Source: Acinetobacter sp. WU_MDCI_Axc73
Lineage (GTDB): Bacteria; Pseudomonadota; Gammaproteobacteria; Pseudomonadales; Moraxellaceae
DNA: 64,000 nucleotides
Direction of reading: 5' to 3'
Assembly (NCBI RefSeq): GCF_025562455.1
Contig: NZ_JAHPRO010000002.1
Location: 1 to 64,000, forward strand
The notes beneath the pieces were generated by a model. The model worked only from the letters and a program-made list of their open reading frames with translations, was not told the origin of the DNA and made no database searches. Both the position numbers and the translations under genes were made by a program. Shown in pieces: positions 16,140-25,736 of the stretch (its first letter is position 1; each line of letters starts with the position of its first letter).

Positions 16140-16565
16140 ATGGTGCTTATGAAGCGTTCCTTATTTATGGCAATTTTGCTGAGTTTGTTCATGTTCCAAA
16201 GTTTATGGAACGTGGCAGCGGCTTTTTGCGCGCATGAAACAGCTTCAAATTCAAAATACAGCACGATCCCATATCATTTTGGACATCATCTTGATGCCAG
16301 TGTCGAGCAGCTATCTGATCATCATCAGCTAAAAACAGATACTGCAAATTTCAAAACGGCCTCTACACACCTTCCTGCGATCTGGATAGATCATCATGAT
16401 CATTTACCTACCTGTCTGCATATCGTAGTGGCTGAAACTGAACAAAATGCATTGGAGCCCTCCAGAACAGGTAAGTTAGCTCGCTCCGTCTACGATTGGG
16501 CAGATTCTTATCAGTCGCCGCATCTTATCGGATCAAATCCACCTCCTGTTTTAACCCCGCTATAG
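16140..16565 (+). CDS. czcI: CzcI-like periplasmic heavy-metal resistance protein
   Basis: A 141-residue protein with an N-terminal signal peptide (SLFMAILLSLFMFQSLWNVAAA) and a histidine-rich mature part containing AFCAHE, FGHHLDAS, SDHHQ and DHHDHLPTC. This matches the CzcI family found at the head of czcCBA operons. CzcI is thought to be periplasmic and to modulate expression or metal handling. The start may instead be the ATG at 16149 (MKRSLF). It lies 68 bases before czcC in the same direction, so it heads the operon. The histidines and cysteines suit Zn/Co/Cd binding. Confidence 0.8.
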   Translation: MVLMKRSLFMAILLSLFMFQSLWNVAAAFCAHETASNSKYSTIPYHFGHHLDASVEQLSDHHQLKTDTANFKTASTHLPAIWIDHHDHLPTCLHIVVAETEQNALEPSRTGKLARSVYDWADSYQSPHLIGSNPPPVLTPL

Positions 16566-16633
16566 GTGGGGTAGCCGAAAAATAACCCACCTTTTCAATG
16601 ATCAAAACATGATTAAAGCGAAAGGGTTATTTT

Positions 16634-18037
16634 ATGTACATTCATATCATTCAACAGGCACAGCGCGCGATATTGCCAAAAAAAGCAATGTCGATAGTCT
16701 TATTCACAGCACTGTTCCCATATTCAGCAATCACTGTGGCTGACACTGAGATAGCTCAGCACAAAAACATTTCTTCACTCGAACAATCTTCCATGGGGTT
16801 TGCTCAAGTATTCGAAAAAGTACGGCAATATCAATCGAAACTAGGTGTCTGGAACGTGCAAGAGAGCATTGCCGATGCATATATTCAGCAAAGTCATCTT
16901 TGGGAGAATCCCACTTTTTCTGTACAACAAACGGGTTTTAAGTCGGATCAGGATCGTGAACTAGAGTTTGGTATTTCGCAAAAACTGGATGTGTTTGGTG
17001 AGCGTAAGGCTGCTATCAAACTAGCAACTGTTCAGCAGCAACAGGTTGATTTAAATAAAAAAATATACGAAGCACAGCTTAAGCTTGCGGTGAAGTATCT
17101 ATGGTCACAAGTTGCTGTATTTGAAATGGAAAACCACATTGCACAACAGCAACTGGCCAATAGTCAGGATATTTTAGACGCTACACGATTACGCTATCGG
17201 GCGGGGAGTATTGCTCAACTTGATCAGGATCGTACCCTGATGGCGCACATTGAAAATCAACGTGCAGCACAGGAAGTTGAACTGAATTTAAATATTGCTA
17301 GAAAACGTCTGGCTAATTTATGGGGAGAAACGACCTATTCTGTTCATTTAGATTTCAGCCATGCGAATGCATGGCCTAGTCAAAGCAAGGCAGATGTAAC
17401 AGCGCATTTACAGCAAAATTTACTGCAACGTTCGATGCTGCTCCAATTGCAGCAACAACGTTCCAATATGGATTATCTCAAAGCAAAACGCCGTCCAAAT
17501 CCCACGTTGAATGTCGGCATGGTGACGAATAAAAGTGCAGAAACTAGTCGCAATGAACAGCAACTGCGAGTTGGACTAGAAATTCCACTGAATATTTTTG
17601 ATCGACAGCAATACTCATTGCAAATCGCTCAGACTCAGCAAGATTTTTTTGTGCAGAAACAAGGCTTTTATATCCAGCAAAACCTGAATAGTATTGAGAC
17701 GTTACAGAATGAATTGGCTGGATTAAAGCAGCAATATGACTTGATGAATGATCAACAAATTCCTTTGTCCGAAGAGGTGCAACGCAAAATGTTGATCGGT
17801 TTTAAAGTCGGAAAATATGCCATTACGGATGTACAACAAGCCACTGCACAATTGCAGGAACAGCGTTTAAAAAAAATCCAACTTCTTAAAAGCGCATGGC
17901 AAAAAGCCATAGAAACCGAAAGTCTGGCGCTTGGCATAACACCAGAACAAGTCATGTCTGGCGATGCAATTAACCAGATCAATCAAACAATATGGCAGAA
18001 CACGCTTAATTTTAATGCCATCTCGGGAGCCGAATAA
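16634..18037 (+). CDS. czcC: CzcC-type outer-membrane channel of RND metal efflux pump
   Basis: A 467-residue TolC-superfamily outer-membrane factor with a signal peptide (AMSIVLFTALFPYSAITVAD), two structural repeats with long coiled-coil helices, and the motifs RYRAGSIAQLDQDRT and VGLEIPLNIFDRQQYS. It would form the outer-membrane duct of the tripartite CzcCBA pump. Its stop overlaps the czcB start by one base (TAATG), indicating translational coupling. Metal specificity (Co/Zn/Cd) is inferred from the locus. Confidence 0.88.
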   Translation: MYIHIIQQAQRAILPKKAMSIVLFTALFPYSAITVADTEIAQHKNISSLEQSSMGFAQVFEKVRQYQSKLGVWNVQESIADAYIQQSHLWENPTFSVQQTGFKSDQDRELEFGISQKLDVFGERKAAIKLATVQQQQVDLNKKIYEAQLKLAVKYLWSQVAVFEMENHIAQQQLANSQDILDATRLRYRAGSIAQLDQDRTLMAHIENQRAAQEVELNLNIARKRLANLWGETTYSVHLDFSHANAWPSQSKADVTAHLQQNLLQRSMLLQLQQQRSNMDYLKAKRRPNPTLNVGMVTNKSAETSRNEQQLRVGLEIPLNIFDRQQYSLQIAQTQQDFFVQKQGFYIQQNLNSIETLQNELAGLKQQYDLMNDQQIPLSEEVQRKMLIGFKVGKYAITDVQQATAQLQEQRLKKIQLLKSAWQKAIETESLALGITPEQVMSGDAINQINQTIWQNTLNFNAISGAE

Positions 18038-19266
18038 TGTCAACTAAAAACATTCAAAAACAATGGCTCTGGGTAGGTGTAGTCATCGTCATTTGTATTT
18101 TATTGAGCGCGTGGATTGTATTTAAGGATTCATCCAGTAAAACAGATTCACACAATGAGGGTGGACACGGTAAAGCAGAATCCACCCATGCTGATGAGGC
18201 GGGCGAAGCAGGGCATTCTGAAGAGAGTAAAGAACTGACTTTAACCCCGCAGCAAATGTCAGAATTTGGTGTGAAACTGACAAGGGTTGAATACGGCTCA
18301 GTTTCTCAATCTTTGGAATATCCTGCCAAATTAATTGCCAATACTGATCAGCAGGCACATGTTGCTTCAACTTTTACGGGGCGTGTGGAAAGCGTTAATG
18401 CCATGTTGGGGCAGCAGGTAAAAAAAGGGCAAGTTTTGGCGACCGTTTTTATTCCAGAATTGGTCGATCAACAGGCCAATCTGCGTATTGCTCAGGAAGT
18501 ACTGACATTGGCACAGCAGGATTATCAGCGTGAAAAGCAATTGTTTGATCAAGGTATTTCGGCGCGACAGGATTATCAAAAAACCTATAATGCGTATCGT
18601 CAGGCACAAATTCAGGTGCAGGCCGCGCACAGTCGCCTCTCTGCCTTAGGGGCAAATGCAGGGAGTCAGGGACGTTACGCCTTAAAAGCACCTTTAAGTG
18701 GTGTGGTCAGTCAAAAAGATATTGTGGTAGGGGAATACATCACTTCAGATAAACAATTGTTTGTGATCGATCAACTTGATCAACTCTGGCTAGAATTTAT
18801 CATGCCAAGCGAAAAGAATATCAGTATAAAACCTAATCAACAGATTCATTTTAAATCATTACAAACCCAGAATCGCTTTAATGCGCAGATTCAGACTTTA
18901 ACTTCGGAAGCAGATAGTCAAACAGGGCGTTTGCAGGTTCGTGCTAAAGTTCTGACGCCTGCGCAAGAATTGCGTCCGAATTTGATGGTGAACGTCTTAT
19001 TGCAAACTGAAAACAATCAGTCAGTACTTCGTGTGAGCAAAAATGCGATACAACAGATTGAGGGTAAATCAGTTGTATTTGTCACAGATCATGAGAACAA
19101 AAATATTCACTTCAAGGCTGTGAATGTTGAGGTAGGACGTTATTCAAGTGATGGTCAGTGGGTTGAAATTAAATCAGGATTAACAGACAAACAGCAATAC
19201 GTGAGTCATGGCAGCTTCCTTTTGAAATCTGAAATGGAAAAAGGAGAGGCTGAACATGGACACTAA
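18037..19266 (+). CDS. czcB: CzcB-type periplasmic adaptor of RND metal efflux pump
   Basis: A 409-residue membrane-fusion protein. It has an N-terminal anchor (WVGVVIVICILLSAWIVF), then a His/Glu/Asp-rich linker (HNEGGHGK...HADEAGEAGHSEE) that is typical of metal-efflux adaptors and may bind metal. Lipoyl/barrel-sandwich halves (VASTFTGRVESVNAMLGQQVKKGQVLAT) flank an alpha-hairpin. A second histidine cluster ends the protein (EAEHGH). It joins CzcA to CzcC. The end overlaps czcA by 11 bases. Confidence 0.9.
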   Translation: MSTKNIQKQWLWVGVVIVICILLSAWIVFKDSSSKTDSHNEGGHGKAESTHADEAGEAGHSEESKELTLTPQQMSEFGVKLTRVEYGSVSQSLEYPAKLIANTDQQAHVASTFTGRVESVNAMLGQQVKKGQVLATVFIPELVDQQANLRIAQEVLTLAQQDYQREKQLFDQGISARQDYQKTYNAYRQAQIQVQAAHSRLSALGANAGSQGRYALKAPLSGVVSQKDIVVGEYITSDKQLFVIDQLDQLWLEFIMPSEKNISIKPNQQIHFKSLQTQNRFNAQIQTLTSEADSQTGRLQVRAKVLTPAQELRPNLMVNVLLQTENNQSVLRVSKNAIQQIEGKSVVFVTDHENKNIHFKAVNVEVGRYSSDGQWVEIKSGLTDKQQYVSHGSFLLKSEMEKGEAEHGH

Positions 19267-22200
19267 ACCAGAAATTCAATTTCCTGCTGCACAGGGCTTA
19301 TTTGACCGTATTATTCAGTTCTCTATCCGCAATGCCATTTGGATTATGTTATTTACCCTGACATGGATTGCAGTGGGATTATACAGTTATCAAAAATTAT
19401 CTATAGATGCTGTGCCTGATATTACCAATGTGCAGGTTCAAATTAACTCTCAAGCCAATGGCTTTACTGCGGCTGAAGTTGAGCAACGCATTACTTATCC
19501 CATTGAAACTACCATGGCTGGCATGCCTAATCTGGAGCAAACCCGTTCTATTTCACGTTATGGCTTATCTCAAGTCACCATTATTTTTAAAGATGGCACA
19601 GATATTTATTGGGCAAGACAACTGATTAATCAGCGTTTACAGGAAGCAAAAAGTGCCTTGCCGAATGAGATTGATCCGCAAATGTCGCCGATTTCGACAG
19701 GGTTGGGGGAAATTTATCAATGGGTCATTAAAGCTGAGCCGAATGCTCAAAAAGCAGATGGCAGTGCTTATACAGCGATGGATTTGCGTGAAATTCAGGA
19801 CTGGATTGTCCGTCCACAATTGCAGCGTGTGGCAGGTGTGGCCGAGGTGAATAGTATTGGTGGCTATAATAAAACCTATATTGTTTCACCAGATTTAAAA
19901 CGTTTGCAGCAATTACAGATCCCTGTCACGGATCTACAAATGGCTTTAACTGAAAACAATGAAAATCGTGGCGCAGGTTTTTTGGAGCAAAATGGACAGC
20001 AATTCACGGTTCGAGTACCCGGAACGCTGAATTCGATTCAGGACATTGAAAATGTGATGCTGAGTCAGAAAAATGGACTCCCTATTCGGGTTGCCGATGT
20101 TGCGACTGTCTCAATTGGACATGATCTTAGAACAGGTGGAGCAACCTATAACGGTGAAGAAACCGTGTTAGGAATTGCCATGATGATGATGGGGGAGAAT
20201 AGTAAAACCGTAGCTCAAGCGCTTGATAACAGGATGCAGGAGATAAAGCGTTCCTTACCGCAAGGCGTTGTGATTGAAACGGTTTATAACCGCAGTTCAC
20301 TGGTTGACAAAGCCATTAAAACTGTTGCTAAAAACCTGATTGAAGGGGCAATTCTTGTCATCGTCATCCTATTTATCTTTCTGGGTAATTTTAAGGCTGC
20401 ATTGATTACCGCTTGTATCATTCCATTGTCGATGCTGTTTACCATCACAGGCATGGCAGAGCAGAATATTAGTGCCAATTTGATGAGTTTAGGCGCACTA
20501 GATTTTGGCATTATTGTCGATGGTGCGGTGGTGATTGTAGAAAACTGCATTCGACGTTTGGCTGAAGCGCAACGTGCCAAAGGTCGTCTACTCACCCGCC
20601 AAGAACGTTTCACGGAAGTTTTTCTGGCGGCTAAACAGGCTCAGCGTCCCCTCATTTTTGGTCAACTCATCATTATGGTGGTGTATTTACCTATTTTTGC
20701 ACTGTCTGGTGTGGAAGCCAAAATGTTTCATCCAATGGCAATGGCAGTGGTCTTAGCATTGGTGGGTGCGATGATTTTATCCGTCACTTTTGTTCCTGCT
20801 GCTGTGGCGTTATGGGTGACGGGTGAGGTCAAAGAAAAAGAAAGCCGCTGGATGTCGACGCTAAAAAACAAGTATGCCGATGTGTTGAATTGGGCGTATC
20901 AGTTTAAATATGTGGTTGCGACTTTGGCGGTGGGTATTTTAATCATGAGTGCGGCTATTTTTACTCGCGTCGGAAGTGAGTTTGCGCCACAACTCAGTGA
21001 AGGGGATTTTGCCTTACAACTCATGCGTGCGCCAAGTACAGGAATTGAAGAGTCGTTAAAGATTCAAGAGCAGGTTGAGAAACAGTTGCTTAAGGATTTC
21101 CCTGAGGTAAAAGCAATTTTTGCTAGAACAGGTACAGCCGAAGTTGCAACTGATGTCATGCCGCCTAATATCTCTGATGCGATCGTTTTACTTAAGCCGC
21201 GTGAACAATGGCCCAACCCTAAAGAAAGCAATGATGAGTTACGTGGTCGTATGCAGACATATGTTGAACATATTCCAGGTAATAACAGTGAGTTCTCACA
21301 GCCGATTGAACTGCGTTTTAATGAATTGATTTCAGGGATACGCAGTGATATTGGGGTTAAAGTTTTTGGCGATGATTTACAAGTCCTTAATCAGGAGGCT
21401 GAAAAAATTGCACAAAAGCTGAGAATGATTGAGGGGGCAAGTGAAGTCAAGGTCGAGCAAACCGACGGCTTACCATTATTGAATATCGATATTGATCATG
21501 CTTTAGCTGCGCAATATGGTCTGTCCGTGAAATCTATTCAGGATTTAGTTGCTGCCAGTATTGGTGGACAGGCAGTTGGGCAGATTTTACAGGGTGATCG
21601 ACGTTTTGATTTTGTCATCCGTTTAAATGATGAAATGCGTACCCCTCAGCAACTTGCTCAGTTGCCTATTCAACTGCCCAATGGTGGACTTATTCAATTA
21701 CAGGACATTGCTAAAGTTGAAAATATTCTGGGACTGGCGCAGGTGAGCCGTGAAAATGGTAAACGTCGCGTGGTGGTAACGGCTAATGTACGTGATCGTG
21801 ATTTAGGTTCGTTTGTTAAAGAAATGCAGACAGAGCTGGCGCAGCAAAAACTGCCAAGTGGTTATTGGTTAGGTTATGGAGGACAGTTTGAAAATCTAGC
21901 CTCTGCTAAGGCACGAATGCAAATTGTGGTGCCTTTGGCTTTAATCATGATCTTTGTATTGTTAATGGCGGTATTTCATAATTTTAAAGAAAGCCTACTT
22001 GTATTTAGTGGAGTACCATTTGCCTTATCGGGTGGTTTAGTTGCGCTCTGGTTACGTGATATTCCTGTGTCAATGTCTGCGGGGGTAGGTTTTATCGCGC
22101 TTTCAGGTGTGGCTGTGTTAAATGGTCTGGTGATGCTAACTTTTATTAAGGAACTACGCCTGAAACATGATGTCGCAACGGCGACATGGCAGGGGGCAGT

Positions 22201-22429
22201 ATTACGGGTACGACCTGTCTTAATGACGGCTTGTGTCGCCTCGTTAGGTTTTATTCCAATGGCTTTAGCCACAGGAACAGGAGCAGAAGTACAGCGACCT
22301 TTAGCAACAGTTGTGATTGGTGGAATTCTTTCTTCGACTTTATTGACGCTGATTCTATTGCCTGTGATTTATCGTTGGATCAATGAATCTGCAAACTCTT
22401 TGCAGCCAAAACCTGATCTACCACATTGA
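19256..22429 (+). CDS. czcA: CzcA-type RND heavy-metal/proton antiporter
   Basis: A 1057-residue inner-membrane RND pump of the heavy-metal efflux class. It has the usual 12 transmembrane segments with two large periplasmic loops. The TM4 signature DFGIIVDGAVVIVEN (about residues 416-430) contains the Asp, Asp and Glu that relay protons in CzcA. The N-terminal segment PDITNVQVQINSQANGFTAAEVEQRITYPIE is typical of the class. It exports Co, Zn or Cd ions from periplasm or cytoplasm using the proton gradient. It is coupled to czcB by overlap. The nearby czcD supplies cytoplasm-to-periplasm export. Confidence 0.92.
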   Translation: MDTKPEIQFPAAQGLFDRIIQFSIRNAIWIMLFTLTWIAVGLYSYQKLSIDAVPDITNVQVQINSQANGFTAAEVEQRITYPIETTMAGMPNLEQTRSISRYGLSQVTIIFKDGTDIYWARQLINQRLQEAKSALPNEIDPQMSPISTGLGEIYQWVIKAEPNAQKADGSAYTAMDLREIQDWIVRPQLQRVAGVAEVNSIGGYNKTYIVSPDLKRLQQLQIPVTDLQMALTENNENRGAGFLEQNGQQFTVRVPGTLNSIQDIENVMLSQKNGLPIRVADVATVSIGHDLRTGGATYNGEETVLGIAMMMMGENSKTVAQALDNRMQEIKRSLPQGVVIETVYNRSSLVDKAIKTVAKNLIEGAILVIVILFIFLGNFKAALITACIIPLSMLFTITGMAEQNISANLMSLGALDFGIIVDGAVVIVENCIRRLAEAQRAKGRLLTRQERFTEVFLAAKQAQRPLIFGQLIIMVVYLPIFALSGVEAKMFHPMAMAVVLALVGAMILSVTFVPAAVALWVTGEVKEKESRWMSTLKNKYADVLNWAYQFKYVVATLAVGILIMSAAIFTRVGSEFAPQLSEGDFALQLMRAPSTGIEESLKIQEQVEKQLLKDFPEVKAIFARTGTAEVATDVMPPNISDAIVLLKPREQWPNPKESNDELRGRMQTYVEHIPGNNSEFSQPIELRFNELISGIRSDIGVKVFGDDLQVLNQEAEKIAQKLRMIEGASEVKVEQTDGLPLLNIDIDHALAAQYGLSVKSIQDLVAASIGGQAVGQILQGDRRFDFVIRLNDEMRTPQQLAQLPIQLPNGGLIQLQDIAKVENILGLAQVSRENGKRRVVVTANVRDRDLGSFVKEMQTELAQQKLPSGYWLGYGGQFENLASAKARMQIVVPLALIMIFVLLMAVFHNFKESLLVFSGVPFALSGGLVALWLRDIPVSMSAGVGFIALSGVAVLNGLVMLTFIKELRLKHDVATATWQGAVLRVRPVLMTACVASLGFIPMALATGTGAEVQRPLATVVIGGILSSTLLTLILLPVIYRWINESANSLQPKPDLPH

Positions 22430-22502
22430 AAAAAGTTTTAACTAAATTGTGCTATTTTCATGGAGTATTAATCCCTGAAAATAGCCGTATAAGAGATAAC
22501 AA

Positions 22503-22521
22503 GCCTCACTGAGAGTGGGGC
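22503..22521 (+). terminator. Hairpin between czcA and czcD
   Basis: GCCTCACT and AGTGGGGC pair (one G-T) around a GAG loop and are followed by only a short T stretch (ATTTTG). It may be a weak terminator or attenuator that sets czcD apart from czcICBA. It begins 74 bases after the czcA stop and ends 23 bases before the czcD start. Confidence 0.4.
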
Positions 22522-22544
22522 ATTTTGAAAATAAGGAATGAAAC

Positions 22545-23480
22545 ATGAGTGAACATCATGGGCATGACCATAGTCATGCTGTTGTGACCGAAGAAAATGC
22601 AAAGAAGCTTACCATTGCACTATCACTCACCATTACATTTTTAATCGTTGAAGTCATCGCAGGTTTTATCACTCAAAGTTTGGCCTTGTTGTCTGATGCA
22701 GCACATATGTTTACCGATGCTGCTGCACTTGCTATTGCACTGGCGGCCATCAAAGTGGCTAAACGACCTGCCGATGATAAACGTACTTTCGGTTATCAAC
22801 GTTTCGAAATTCTAGCGGCATTATTCAATGCTTTAATGTTGTTTGTGGTCGCAGTTTATATTTTATTTGAAGCTTATCAGCGCTTTACCCATCCACCTGA
22901 AATCCAGAGTGTTGGGATGATGATTGTTGCCACAATTGGACTTATCATTAATCTGATTTCCATGAAAATTTTAGTATCTAGTGCGCAAGATAGCCTCAAT
23001 GTAAAAGGTGCATATTTGGAGGTTTTAAGTGATGCACTTGGTTCAGTAGGTGTCATCATTGGTGCGGTTATTATTTATTTTACCCAATGGTATTGGGTCG
23101 ATACGATTGTTGCCGTGTTAATTGGCTTTTGGGTATTGCCAAGAACATGGATCCTGCTTAAACAAAGTATCAATATTTTGCTAGAAGGGGTGCCTGAGGA
23201 AATTGATATTGAAAAGTTGCGTGAAGACTTATTAGCCTTAGACGGTGTAGAAAGTATTCACCAATTAAAAGTTTGGGCAATTACATCTAAAAATGTACAT
23301 CTCACCGTACATTTATTTGCACCTCAAGCTGATCGTAATCAACTGTATCGAAATGCTTATGAAATGCTGTCGCATCAACATGGCATTTCTGAAATTACGC
23401 TGCAAATTGAAGAAGATGAATGTGTTGTACATGAACACGATACAACACATGATCATGAAACCCAAAGTCATTCACATTGA
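22545..23480 (+). CDS. czcD: CDF zinc/cobalt/cadmium exporter CzcD
   Basis: A 311-residue cation diffusion facilitator with a histidine-rich N-terminus (HHGHDHSH) and C-terminus (HEHDTTHDHETQSHSH), six transmembrane segments, and the metal-site residues His/Asp in SDAAHMFTDAAAL (TM2) and EVLSDALGS (TM5). The cytoplasmic C-terminal domain follows TM6. It exchanges a divalent cation for protons across the inner membrane and feeds the CzcCBA pump. It has its own ribosome-binding site (ATAAGGA). No czcRS regulator pair is present in this window. Confidence 0.92.
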   Translation: MSEHHGHDHSHAVVTEENAKKLTIALSLTITFLIVEVIAGFITQSLALLSDAAHMFTDAAALAIALAAIKVAKRPADDKRTFGYQRFEILAALFNALMLFVVAVYILFEAYQRFTHPPEIQSVGMMIVATIGLIINLISMKILVSSAQDSLNVKGAYLEVLSDALGSVGVIIGAVIIYFTQWYWVDTIVAVLIGFWVLPRTWILLKQSINILLEGVPEEIDIEKLREDLLALDGVESIHQLKVWAITSKNVHLTVHLFAPQADRNQLYRNAYEMLSHQHGISEITLQIEEDECVVHEHDTTHDHETQSHSH

Positions 23481-23513
23481 AATGGCTTTGAATTTCGATC
23501 AGTCAAAAAGCTA

Positions 23514-23852
23514 TTAGATTTGCCATTCATGATGACATTCACGGCATTTCCAATTTTTTTGGGATTGCATGAATGCCTGCATGGTCAATTTAAAGTTAGG
23601 TAGATCACGCCAAAACATCAGACCTGCACCAACAGCAACAACAAATACCACAACAGTTGCAATCTGAAGTTTTGGTCCTGCGCCATTACCAAAAATCCAC
23701 ATGCCAATACTCATGAGAACTAAAAATAATAAAATAAAAATCGCAGGCAGCAAAATCACCAAACTTTTCGGAATCACTGGACGAGCAGATGTTCCACCTT
23801 GCCCGACAGGCATAATTTTAACACTTTGACATTTTGGGCAACGGTACTGCAT
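23514..23852 (-). CDS. Small membrane protein with zinc-ribbon-like ends
   Basis: A 112-residue protein of unknown function. An N-terminal CPKC and a C-terminal CREC plus His form two halves of a possible zinc ribbon. Between them lie two hydrophobic segments (about residues 30-52 and 62-80). The arrangement would put both ends on the same side of the membrane, where they could share one metal. It converges with czcD, but its orientation and separate promoter argue against being part of the czc operon. No known family name can be given. Confidence 0.7.
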   Translation of the reverse strand: MQYRCPKCQSVKIMPVGQGGTSARPVIPKSLVILLPAIFILLFLVLMSIGMWIFGNGAGPKLQIATVVVFVVAVGAGLMFWRDLPNFKLTMQAFMQSQKNWKCRECHHEWQI

Positions 23853-23911
23853 AAATGCTCCAGAATCTTATTTTCTCTATTTTAACCAAGCGTAGCTCAA
23901 ATAAAAACAAT

Positions 23912-23942
23912 AAAAAAGCCGCTGTCTGTGCAGCGGCTTTTT
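23912..23942 (-). terminator. Rho-independent terminator after tRNA-Glu
   Basis: AAAAAGCCGCTG and CAGCGGCTTTTT form a 12-bp stem with a 6-base loop. Read on the minus strand it directly follows tRNA-Glu. Confidence 0.9.
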
Positions 23943-23949
23943 AGAAATT

Positions 23950-24025
23950 TGGCGTCCCTACGGGGATTCGAACCCCGGTTACCGCCGTGAAAGGGCGATG
24001 TCCTAGGCCTCTAGACGATAGGGAC
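23950..24025 (-). tRNA. tRNA-Glu (TTC)
   Basis: A 76-nt tRNA on the minus strand with acceptor GTCCCTA / TAGGGAC, anticodon TTC in the loop CTTTCAC, T-loop TTCGAAT and encoded CCA. It is 25 bases downstream of tRNA-Ala in the same transcript and close to gltX, the gene for its synthetase. Confidence 0.97.
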
Positions 24026-24050
24026 TTATGAGGCAACACAATCTGAGATT

Positions 24051-24126
24051 TGGTGGAGCCAAGCGGGATCGAACCGCTGACCTCTACAATGCCATTGTAG
24101 CGCTCTACCAACTGAGCTATGACCCC
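24051..24126 (-). tRNA. tRNA-Ala (GGC)
   Basis: A 76-nt tRNA on the minus strand. The anticodon stem CTACA / TGTAG encloses ATGGCAT, giving anticodon GGC. It has a TTCGATC T-loop and an encoded CCA. It is the first gene of a two-tRNA unit. Confidence 0.96.
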
Positions 24127-24142
24127 AGTCTGTGTGAGCGCC

Positions 24143-24171
24143 ATATTAGGGCTATTGTGTTAATGCGTCAA
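24143..24171 (-). promoter_or_regulatory. Sigma-70 promoter of the tRNA-Ala/tRNA-Glu unit
   Basis: On the minus strand, TTGACG (24171-24166) and TAATAT (24148-24143) are separated by exactly 17 bp. They lie 17 bases upstream of tRNA-Ala, with a GC-rich start region. The tRNAs therefore need not depend on gltX transcription. Confidence 0.75.
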
Positions 24172-24183
24172 TAAAAAAATCAA

Positions 24184-25695
24184 TTATGCTTCATCAACTG
24201 CATCATTTTTCGGCAATTTTAGCGATTCATTGAGTTTTTCCCAGACTTTCAGCTCTTTTTTACTTGGTGAACCTACAATCTCAAGCGCACGACGCAACCG
24301 AGCAAAGGTTAAATCTGGTCCAATGGTGACCATGGATTGCATGACTGGGGTAGAGCTAGTTGATCCTGCAATCGCAATAAAGAACGCTGGCATAAAGTCA
24401 CGCAGCTTGATTTCCATTTGATTGGCTAAATCCATCAAAATTTGACTAACTGTTTCATTGTTCCAAGTGAATTGGCTTTCCAGTCGCCAGATCGCAAACT
24501 GTAGACTTTGGCGGACTTGTTCTTGCGATAGTTTTTTGCTTTCAAACATCTCTGCGGTAATATTGGGCATATGATTGAAATAAAAACCAGCCCAATTGAC
24601 TGCTTCAGACAACAAGTGAATGCGTGGTTGAATGGCAGCAGCAATATCCTCCAATGTGTTGCGGTCGTTTTTCCATGCCAGTAAACGATCAAGCAGTTGT
24701 CCTGGTGTCAGGGATTTAATCCATTGACCATTGAGCCAATTGAGTTTTTCTACATCGAAAATTGGTCCACCTAAAGACACACGTTGAATATCAAAATGCT
24801 CGATCATTTCGTCTAAAGTAAATACTTCACGTTCGTCTGGCATCGACCACCCCATACGACCTAAGTAATTCAGCAAAGCTTCTGGCAATACGCCGATATC
24901 ACGATAATAATTAATCGAAGTTGGGTTTTTACGTTTAGATAATTTGGATTTGTCAGGATTACGCAACAATGGCATATGACAAAGCACAGGCATTTCCCAG
25001 CCGAAATATTGATAAAGCAATTGATGTTTTGGTGCAGATGGTAGCCATTCTTCACCACGTAACACATGGGTAATTTCCATCAAGTGATCATCAACTACAT
25101 TCGCGAGGTGATAAGTAGGTAAGCCATCCGTTTTCAATAGCACTTGCATGTCTACTTGTGCCCAAGGAATTTCCACTTCACCACGTAACAAGTCATTAAA
25201 ACGACAAATTCCTTCTTCTGGCACTTTCATTCGAATGACGTGCGGTTCACCCGCAGCCAAACGCTGTTCAACTTCTTCTTTGGAAAGTTTTAAACCACGG
25301 CCATCGTATTTTGCTGTTTCGCCACGTGCCTGTTGTTCTGCACGCATTTGATCTAATTCTTCTGCTGTAGCAAAGCAATAAAATGCATGACCTTTTTCGA
25401 CCAGATCCAACGCATATTGCTTATAAATCCCCATTCGTTCTGATTGACGATAGGGCGCATGCGGACCGCCAATATCTGGACCTTCCGCCCAATTCAAACC
25501 TAACCAGCGTAGTGAATCCAAAATCATTTTTTCTGATTCAGGCGTAGAGCGAAGCTGGTCGGTATCTTCAATACGAAGAATAAATTCACCGCCATGTTGT
25601 TTGGCAAAACATAGATTAAACAAGGCAATATAAGCGGTCCCAACATGGGGAAAACCAGTAGGAGACGGAGCAATACGCGTACGAACTTTCATCAT
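24184..25695 (-). CDS. gltX: Glutamyl-tRNA synthetase
   Basis: A 503-residue class I aminoacyl-tRNA synthetase. The N-terminal [18 protein letters not shown] contains the HIGH-type motif (HVGT). RIEDTD lies in the Glu/Gln-specific catalytic region, and KLSKRK is the KMSKS-type loop. The C-terminal alpha-helical anticodon-binding domain follows. It charges tRNA-Glu with glutamate. The start may be either of two adjacent ATGs. No good Shine-Dalgarno is visible. A minus-strand TATAAT at 25728-25733 is the probable -10 box. tRNA-Glu itself lies just downstream. Confidence 0.95.
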   Translation of the reverse strand: MMKVRTRIAPSPTGFPHVGTAYIALFNLCFAKQHGGEFILRIEDTDQLRSTPESEKMILDSLRWLGLNWAEGPDIGGPHAPYRQSERMGIYKQYALDLVEKGHAFYCFATAEELDQMRAEQQARGETAKYDGRGLKLSKEEVEQRLAAGEPHVIRMKVPEEGICRFNDLLRGEVEIPWAQVDMQVLLKTDGLPTYHLANVVDDHLMEITHVLRGEEWLPSAPKHQLLYQYFGWEMPVLCHMPLLRNPDKSKLSKRKNPTSINYYRDIGVLPEALLNYLGRMGWSMPDEREVFTLDEMIEHFDIQRVSLGGPIFDVEKLNWLNGQWIKSLTPGQLLDRLLAWKNDRNTLEDIAAAIQPRIHLLSEAVNWAGFYFNHMPNITAEMFESKKLSQEQVRQSLQFAIWRLESQFTWNNETVSQILMDLANQMEIKLRDFMPAFFIAIAGSTSSTPVMQSMVTIGPDLTFARLRRALEIVGSPSKKELKVWEKLNESLKLPKNDAVDEA

Positions 25696-25736
25696 TTAAA
25701 AATAAAATCAAAAAAGGAATTGGACTTATTATAACG

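Noticed and set aside
22430..22544. Nickel/cobalt or manganese riboswitch upstream of czcD
   Set aside because: Only one simple hairpin is present, and the conserved internal-loop sequences of those riboswitch classes are not visible.
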